Part shown: positions 62,882 to 64,000 of the stretch, in pieces | Layout: each line of letters starts with the position of its first letter | Numbering within the stretch: the stretch's first letter is position 1 | The notes under the pieces: generated by a model | Database searches by the model: none | What the model was told of the DNA's origin: nothing | Seen by the model: only the letters and a program-made list of their open reading frames with translations | NCBI GenBank assembly: GCA_009379845.1 | Contig: WHSZ01000008.1 | Span: 1-64,000 of the forward strand | Source of the DNA: Pseudonocardiaceae bacterium | Lineage (GTDB): Bacteria > Actinomycetota > Actinomycetes > Mycobacteriales > Pseudonocardiaceae | Direction: 5' to 3' | Length of the DNA stretch: 64,000 nucleotides | Made by a program: the position numbers and the translations under genes

Positions 62882-63793
62882 GTGTCGAATACTCACCGAT
62901 CGAGATCCCGGAGACCGAAGCTGTCCCGCGTGCTTGGCTGCTGCGTGGCCGCGCTGGCCACCGTTGCCCTCGCGGCCCCACACGCCGTCGCACAGGACGG
63001 CGAGCCAGGCAAGCGCACGAGGGACATGACGCTGGACGGCTTCGGCGACCTCATCGCCAGGCACAACAACGGAAACCTGCTCGTCTACCCGCACTCAGGT
63101 CAGTTCGACGGGGAGAACACCTTCACCGAGCCGCCAGCCACCATCGGCGAGGGCTGGAACGGGTACGACTGGCTTGGCGTCGCCGATGTCACCGGCGACG
63201 GGAACGCCGACGCGATCGGCCGTAACCCGCAAACCAGCGAGCTGGTCGCGTTCCCGCACAGCGGTGACTGGAACGACGGAAACCCGCTCGGCCAGGAGCC
63301 GGTCTCCTTCGGATTCGGCTGGAACGGTCTGAACCGGCTGGTCTTCCAGGACTTCACGGGGGACGGCGTCGCCGACGTCGCCGGTCGGGTCGCCGGCACC
63401 GGGCAGATCCAGCTGTACTCGAACAACGGCGAGGGCGGCCTGGAAGCGCCGTCGCCGTACGCCGACGGGTTCCCGAACTCGACCTGGATCGAGGCAGCCG
63501 ACCTGAACGGCAACGGCACTCCGGAACTGCTCGCCAGGGGCCCGAACGGGGTGGTGTGGGCCCAGGTTGACGGTTCGAGCAGGGTGGTAACGCTGGAACG
63601 GGGCTGGAACCAGTACAACGCCATCACGATGAAGGATCTGGACGGCGGCGGCGTGGAGAGCCTGGTCGCCAGGGTCGCCGGATCGAACGATGTGGTGGCC
63701 TTCCCGTACCAGGGCACGCTGGATGGTGAGAACACCTTCGGCGATCCGGTGCGGCTGAAGCCGAACTGGAACCACGTCAGCGTGATCATCTAG
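62882..63793 (+). CDS. Secreted FG-GAP/VCBS repeat protein
   Basis: 303 residues from GTG 62882 with GGGAGG eight bases before. A signal peptide (Arg-rich start, cleavage after Ala-Val-Ala near residue 37) precedes a beta-propeller of about five blades: [45 protein letters not shown] and [12 protein letters not shown] are the calcium-binding-like loops. Probable extracellular carbohydrate- or protein-binding protein, with no catalytic domain. Confidence 0.85.
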   Translation: MSNTHRSRSRRPKLSRVLGCCVAALATVALAAPHAVAQDGEPGKRTRDMTLDGFGDLIARHNNGNLLVYPHSGQFDGENTFTEPPATIGEGWNGYDWLGVADVTGDGNADAIGRNPQTSELVAFPHSGDWNDGNPLGQEPVSFGFGWNGLNRLVFQDFTGDGVADVAGRVAGTGQIQLYSNNGEGGLEAPSPYADGFPNSTWIEAADLNGNGTPELLARGPNGVVWAQVDGSSRVVTLERGWNQYNAITMKDLDGGGVESLVARVAGSNDVVAFPYQGTLDGENTFGDPVRLKPNWNHVSVII

Positions 63794-63808
63794 CGGATAC
63801 CTGCACGC

Positions 63809-63850
63809 CTCGGTATACCGCAATATGGATCCATATTGCGGTATACCGAG
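63809..63850. repeat. 42-bp perfect palindrome containing palindrome copy 5
   Basis: Two 21-nt arms without a loop, centred between 63829 and 63830. The inner 24 bp (63818-63841) belong to the dispersed CCGCAATATG/CATATTGCGG family with centre GATC in place of GATG; the outer CTCGGTATA extends it. Located 16 nt after the FG-GAP gene stop. Confidence 0.95.
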
Positions 63851-63896
63851 CGGGGGGCGCGGTACCGGGTGCCGCCGTTGCGGCAGGATGAGCGGC

Positions 63897-64000
63897 GTGG
63901 AACCCGTTGCCAGTCGCGAGGTTTACGTGAACGCTTGGATGAGCGTCCGGGAAGACGCCATCCAGCACGCCGACGGTTCACCCGGTATCTACGGTGTTGT
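63897..64000 (+). CDS. Nudix hydrolase, partial (N-terminus only)
   Basis: About 34 residues before the window ends, from GTG 63897 (or ATG 63888 in the same frame; AGGA lies eight bases before the GTG). The text VASREVYVNAWMSVREDAI followed by DGSPGIYGVV is the standard N-terminus of actinobacterial ADP-ribose pyrophosphatase-like Nudix enzymes. The Nudix box itself lies beyond the window. Confidence 0.72.
   Translation, partial: MEPVASREVYVNAWMSVREDAIQHADGSPGIYGV

Noticed and set aside
1-64000. CRISPR arrays, tRNA genes, insertion sequences, phage genes
   Set aside because: No regularly spaced direct repeats with spacers, no cloverleaf with a T-loop GGTTCGA signature, and no transposase or integrase frame was found.

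Overview
The window is high-GC (roughly 70 percent by eye), densely packed DNA with many GTG/TTG starts and 4-nt ATGA/GTGA gene overlaps, which indicates an actinobacterial chromosome. Several blocks keep the order I remember from Mycobacterium tuberculosis: RNase H/phosphatase - zinc-ribbon coiled coil - Nif3 - CobC-like - PtpA - SURF1 resembles Rv2228c to Rv2235, and glgP, YbbN-like thioredoxin, FadA4-type thiolase, methylmalonyl-CoA epimerase and NucS resemble the Rv1321 to Rv1328 neighbourhood. With crotonyl-CoA carboxylase/reductase, a HelD-type helicase and F420-type enzymes, a Pseudonocardiaceae-like actinomycete (Amycolatopsis relatives) is the best guess; this is inference.

Layout. 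1-4475 (minus): chromosomal type IV secretion-like operon (small membrane protein, PrgI-like, VirB4-like ATPase, VirB6-like protein cut by the window edge). 4952-5400: RNase P RNA. 5457-7611: TetR-controlled drug exporter with a 32-bp perfect palindrome between the divergent genes. 7634-11386 (minus): four translationally coupled housekeeping genes. 11672-12980: tyrosine phosphatase and fructosamine-kinase-like pair. 13039-13890: decayed BrnT-type toxin followed by an intact ribbon-helix-helix antitoxin. 13980-26861: SURF1, acyltransferase, nucleoside hydrolase, GbsR/MarR regulator with an ABC-2 exporter, two methyltransferase-type genes, enoyl-CoA hydratase, ABC ATPase and glycogen phosphorylase. 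26951-29886: tandem zinc-metallopeptidase lipoproteins. 29938-35311: thioredoxin-like chaperone, small regulators and secreted proteins, LacI-ManA operon. 35417-37753: HelD-like RNA polymerase-recycling helicase.

37778-43357 brings together MeaB, acetoacetyl-CoA thiolase, methylmalonyl/ethylmalonyl-CoA epimerase, a TetR regulator and crotonyl-CoA carboxylase/reductase: C4/C5 acyl-CoA metabolism that can feed extender units or the ethylmalonyl-CoA pathway. 43415-47868 holds a DivIVA-like coiled coil, a universal stress protein, a class III cyclase, a hydrolase and an acetyltransferase. 47869-48512 is a gene graveyard with a YCII-domain fragment and a frameshifted LppA-like lipoprotein. 48513-55291 has AraC/methyltransferase, a phosphodiesterase, an FmdB-type zinc ribbon, a doubled 3-hydroxyacyl-CoA dehydrogenase and a membrane glycosyltransferase. 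55832-58154 is a PTS-dependent dihydroxyacetone kinase operon (DhaK-DhaL-DhaM::HPr). 58246-64000 has a lipoprotein, a sodium:solute symporter with small partner, an F420-type oxidoreductase, NucS, an FG-GAP secreted protein and the start of a Nudix gene.

The most unusual content is not a gene cluster but two families of dispersed inverted repeats at gene ends: an AT-rich palindrome with CCGCAATATG / CATATTGCGG arms (five copies, one grown into a 42-bp perfect palindrome), and a CTCGTGAGT-type terminator element whose arms contain the stop codons of the genes beside it, with a 30-nt identical segment shared by two loci 33 kb apart.
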